A stretch of DNA of 64,000 nucleotides, taken from NCBI RefSeq assembly GCF_028453695.1, contig NC_135780.1, forward strand, positions 11,529,172 to 11,593,171, read 5' to 3'. The position numbers and the translations under genes are program-made. This stretch comes from Augochlora pura (taxonomy: Eukaryota > Arthropoda > Insecta > Hymenoptera > Halictidae). Shown here one piece after another: positions 61,801-64,000 of the stretch (positions within the stretch are counted from its first letter, which is position 1; each line of letters begins with the position of its first letter). The notes under the pieces are model-generated. The model did not search any database. It worked only from the letters and a program-made list of their open reading frames with translations, and was not told the DNA's origin.

Positions 61801-61806
61801 AATAAA
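61801..61806 (+). terminator. Candidate polyadenylation signal, ionotropic receptor
   Basis: AATAAA 16 nt after the TGA. If used, transcripts would end near or within the 3' end of the convergent dynactin gene. Confidence 0.4.
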
Positions 61807-61848
61807 TAGAAAACCTTTCTATGCACAAGGTATGTACAACAGCAGGGG

Positions 61849-62647
61849 TTAAACTCGAGTCGGTAAAAAGTGCTGATAGTAACTTTTCGTGAACTCTAGC
61901 ATCAGGTCGACAGTGCAATGGGGAAGGTCGTCGACACATCTCGCCGGATTGCCAGCGACCCGAGAAAACGGAGGCACAATAGTTTCCGGCGGTACCACCG
62001 CGCCATCCTCGATATAACAGCAATCCTTGAGGATACTTCTCCTTCCCTGTATAATGAAATCGTGTTACTTCATGCTGTGGAAAGCTGCAAATAAAACTGT
62101 CGCCAGTGTACGTACAATTACTGCGTCTTTTCCAATGTATATGTAAGAACCGACCATCGCGGCATTTACTACTGCACGCTCTCCGACAAATACATGATCC
62201 CCCATTGTCAGTGGGAAGAAGGCAACCCTGAATAAAAAAAGTTTCACTGTAGATCAAAGTCGTGGAAATAATTTAACATCGAGGATATGTGACTAAACCA
62301 TAGTCCTTTGAAAATCAACGAGTACAAACCCCCTGCTAAACTTTTTGAAGGGAGGTCTAATAATGGCATTCTTGCTGATGATGCAGTAACGTCCAGTCCT
62401 CACATTCGCCAGATCGCCACGAATAATGGCGTCTGATTGTACAATCACCTTCCCGTGTAAAACAATATTTTGGGAACCGCATAGAACAGTCTGCCTGCTA
62501 ACTTTATTTCCCGACGCCTGAAACTCAGAAAAACGAGAGGTTATGACTACTGCCCTTTGTTTAACAGCCGTTTCTGTATTATAACTCTTTTCTACTCACC
62601 GTCTCGACGTATTCTGCTTTGCTGTAATAAACGTCCTGAGGTTCCAT
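61849..62647 (-). CDS. DCTN5: Dynactin subunit 5 (p25)
   Basis: Four exons (62600-62647, 62330-62517, 62116-62227, 61849-62046) encode 181 residues, against 182 in the human protein. p25 sits at the pointed end of the dynactin filament and helps dynein-dynactin bind membranous cargo. The protein is a left-handed beta helix of hexapeptide repeats: TASGNKVSRQTVLCGSQNIV, IIRGDLANVRTGRYCIIS, IIRPPFKKFSRGVAFFPL, GDHVFVGERAVVNAAMVGSY and IGRRSILKDCCYIEDGAVVP follow the family order, ending in TKSYYQHFLPTRV. The start MEPQDVYYSKAEY matches the family start; an in-frame ATG nine bases upstream (62656) could add MNI. The exon 3 donor GTACGT and the others are ordinary. The gene is convergent with the receptor (63 bp apart) and divergent from BBS9. 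Confidence 0.95.
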
Positions 62648-62656
62648 GATGTTCAT

Positions 62657-63557
62657 TTGAATCGTAAATGTATTATCACAACGAATACTTTGAATCCAAA
62701 GCTTCTTCTGTCACTACGACACGTCTGTCATGGCGATGTACTGCGAACTGCGCATGTGATCATGGCGACGCGTTGCGCAGTCTATCACACTATAAGCAGC
62801 TATAGCGGTAAACTTGAATATGATAAATTGCTAGGCAAAAGGGCGTTTCGTCTTAGATCAATTAATTGGATTCATCGGTAAGTTTGTGTTGCAACCTTTG
62901 GTTTCAGCGCTGTGATATTTTATATCTTTTATTATTACTGGTATATACTTATTTAAAATTGTTCTTTCAGGGAAATCGTTTCAAATCTGAACTTTGTCGT
63001 CATCTTGCGTCAATAATATGAACTTCGATATCAGATTTGAATCTGCCGAATTTTCGCGCGCTTCTATATCATGACATATTGTCACGCACTCTAAGCGAAG
63101 TTAACTTTTCATTAATTTCACTCTATATGGGTTATAGATTAATTAAAGACGAAATTATATTTTCTATGAAAGCCTGCAGTTTGCATTTTGAAACAAGAAG
63201 CCTGTAATACGTTCATCATGGCAGTACGTGTCCATCTTTGCAACCTTTCACCAACACAGTGTAGAAGTAGACTATCATTACGCGAATTACAGGTTTCTTA
63301 TTCCGAAGAACAAACCATGGTACTCAAATTACCGTTCGTCCTCGATGCCATCGAACGCACGACTGTATCAAATTAATAGCGCCCATTTGTTCCGTATGTT
63401 TTGATGTCCCGGCACCATGGAAACGAGACGTGGGAGGGTGGGTTAGAATCTAACAAGGTATGCAACCGGATCGTCATCGACGTCGTCGTAGATCGTCGAC
63501 ACAAGTGTCCCGAATCTATGGACTCGGCTGTTCAAATCTTACCTGGGAACAGATGAG
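62657..63557. promoter_or_regulatory. Bidirectional promoter region between DCTN5 and BBS9
   Basis: A 0.9-kb head-to-head interval. It holds TGCGCATGTGA near 62750, an NRF1-like motif, close to the DCTN5 side, and an X-box-like site (63411-63424) close to BBS9. No coding frame is convincing (62657-62881 and 63188-63376 were rejected). Confidence 0.5.
63411..63424 (+). promoter_or_regulatory. X-box-like RFX site upstream of BBS9
   Basis: GGCACC-AT-GGAAAC matches the RFX/DAF-19 X-box form GTHNYY-AT-RRNAAC except at its second base. It lies 134 bp before the BBS9 ATG. RFX factors switch on BBS genes in ciliated sensory neurons (established), which fits the target; occupancy is inferred. Confidence 0.5.
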
Positions 63558-64000
63558 ATGTCGTTGTTCAAGACAAAAGAGTGGTGGAGAACCACGTGCG
63601 GCGCGAACGAGACATTTGATAGACGATGTCTGTTGGTGACACCGTTGTTCGGGGAAGAAATGAAGGATGTACTCTTGGTGGGTAGTCACGACGGTTATCT
63701 GAGAATCTACAGGCCTTCTTCCGAGTGGGTCGAAGAAACAAAGGCTCCGAGTAACTACAAGTCCACTGACACGATGATCGAGATGAGGATCGGCGACTGC
63801 ATCATGGACATTCGAACCGGAAAGTTCGTCTCGTGAGTACCAACACGTCGCGGGAAATTTAAATCCGTGGAATAAAAAAATGATTGATTTCAGGGGCTCG
63901 CAGGATCTTCGGCTGGCGATATTGACTTCCACGAAGTTGGTAGTCTACAACGTGAATTTGGCGGATGGTTCCACGGAATACGGTTTGTTATTGAAGAAAA
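63558..64000 (+). CDS. BBS9: BBS9 / PTHB1, N-terminal part (3' partial)
   Basis: Two exons are in view: 63558-63832 and 63894 to the window edge. Together they encode MSLFKTKEWWRTTCGANETF, then LLVGSHDGYLRIYRP, then VSGSQDLRLAILTSTKLVVY. The opening MSLFK..(D/E)WW and GYLRI are hallmarks of PTHB1/BBS9, whose N-terminus is a seven-bladed beta propeller. BBS9 is a core subunit of the BBSome, the coat that moves membrane proteins in and out of cilia; in insects this means sensory neurons. The start has an in-frame stop just upstream (TGAG), supporting it. Phase 2 at the first intron joins cleanly (TC|G). The rest of the gene is outside the window. Confidence 0.94.

Noticed and set aside
63188..63376. 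62-codon frame between DCTN5 and BBS9
   Set aside because: Short, no domain, lies in a bidirectional promoter interval.

Overview
The window is a piece of an insect nuclear genome, most likely a hymenopteran (bee-like). The reasons are intron-rich genes with standard GT-AG junctions, an Ir75-type ionotropic receptor, an SLC17-type transporter, CpG-rich intergenic DNA with many CT, GA and CG microsatellites, and many short non-coding elements flanked by TTAA. No species is assigned. One 100-N gap (52818-52917) and a few single Ns in a repeat array show a draft short-read assembly.

Layout, left to right. (1) 1-11663 has no recognisable coding sequence and is probably intron or upstream DNA of the next gene. 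(2) 11664-14202 (+) holds the last ten exons of a Cdep/FARP-type RhoGEF (linker, DH domain, two PH domains, stop codon); the N-terminal FERM part lies outside the window. (3) 17801-20076 (+) is a complete four-exon gene for a 608-residue secreted glycine-rich protein. (4) 21476-27536 (-) is a complete six-exon gene for a roughly 1552-residue secreted repeat protein built from successive unlike blocks: Ala-x-Ala, acidic/CxxC, a long XPGQ array, Asn-Pro-Trp and PYQPGP repeats, a Cys-rich block and a GF/GHGAGF tail. Genes 3 and 4 are tail to tail and form a silk-, cuticle- or glue-like structural pair; this is the most unusual part of the window. (5) 31581-52396 (-) is an eight-exon SLC17-type transporter of 517 residues whose first coding exon is separated from the rest by a 17.55-kb intron. 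(6) 57437-61785 (+) is a complete ten-exon ionotropic receptor of about 649 residues, Ir75-like. (7) 61849-62647 (-) is dynactin subunit 5 (p25), four exons, ending 63 bp from the receptor gene. (8) 63558-64000 (+) is the start of BBS9/PTHB1, head to head with dynactin 5, with an RFX X-box-like site upstream.

Scattered through introns and intergenic DNA are at least ten short non-coding elements with inverted ends beginning at TTAA. They fall into several families, include one nested insertion, and look like piggyBac-type MITEs. A separate foldback element with 29-bp perfect arms lies at 28588-28791.

Functionally this is a gene-dense stretch of unrelated genes: Rho signalling in neurons or epithelia (Cdep), two extracellular structural proteins, an organic anion or phosphate transporter, an olfactory acid receptor, a dynein-adaptor subunit and a ciliary trafficking subunit. 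All exon joins were worked out by hand from reading frame, splice phase and family resemblance; no database search was run.
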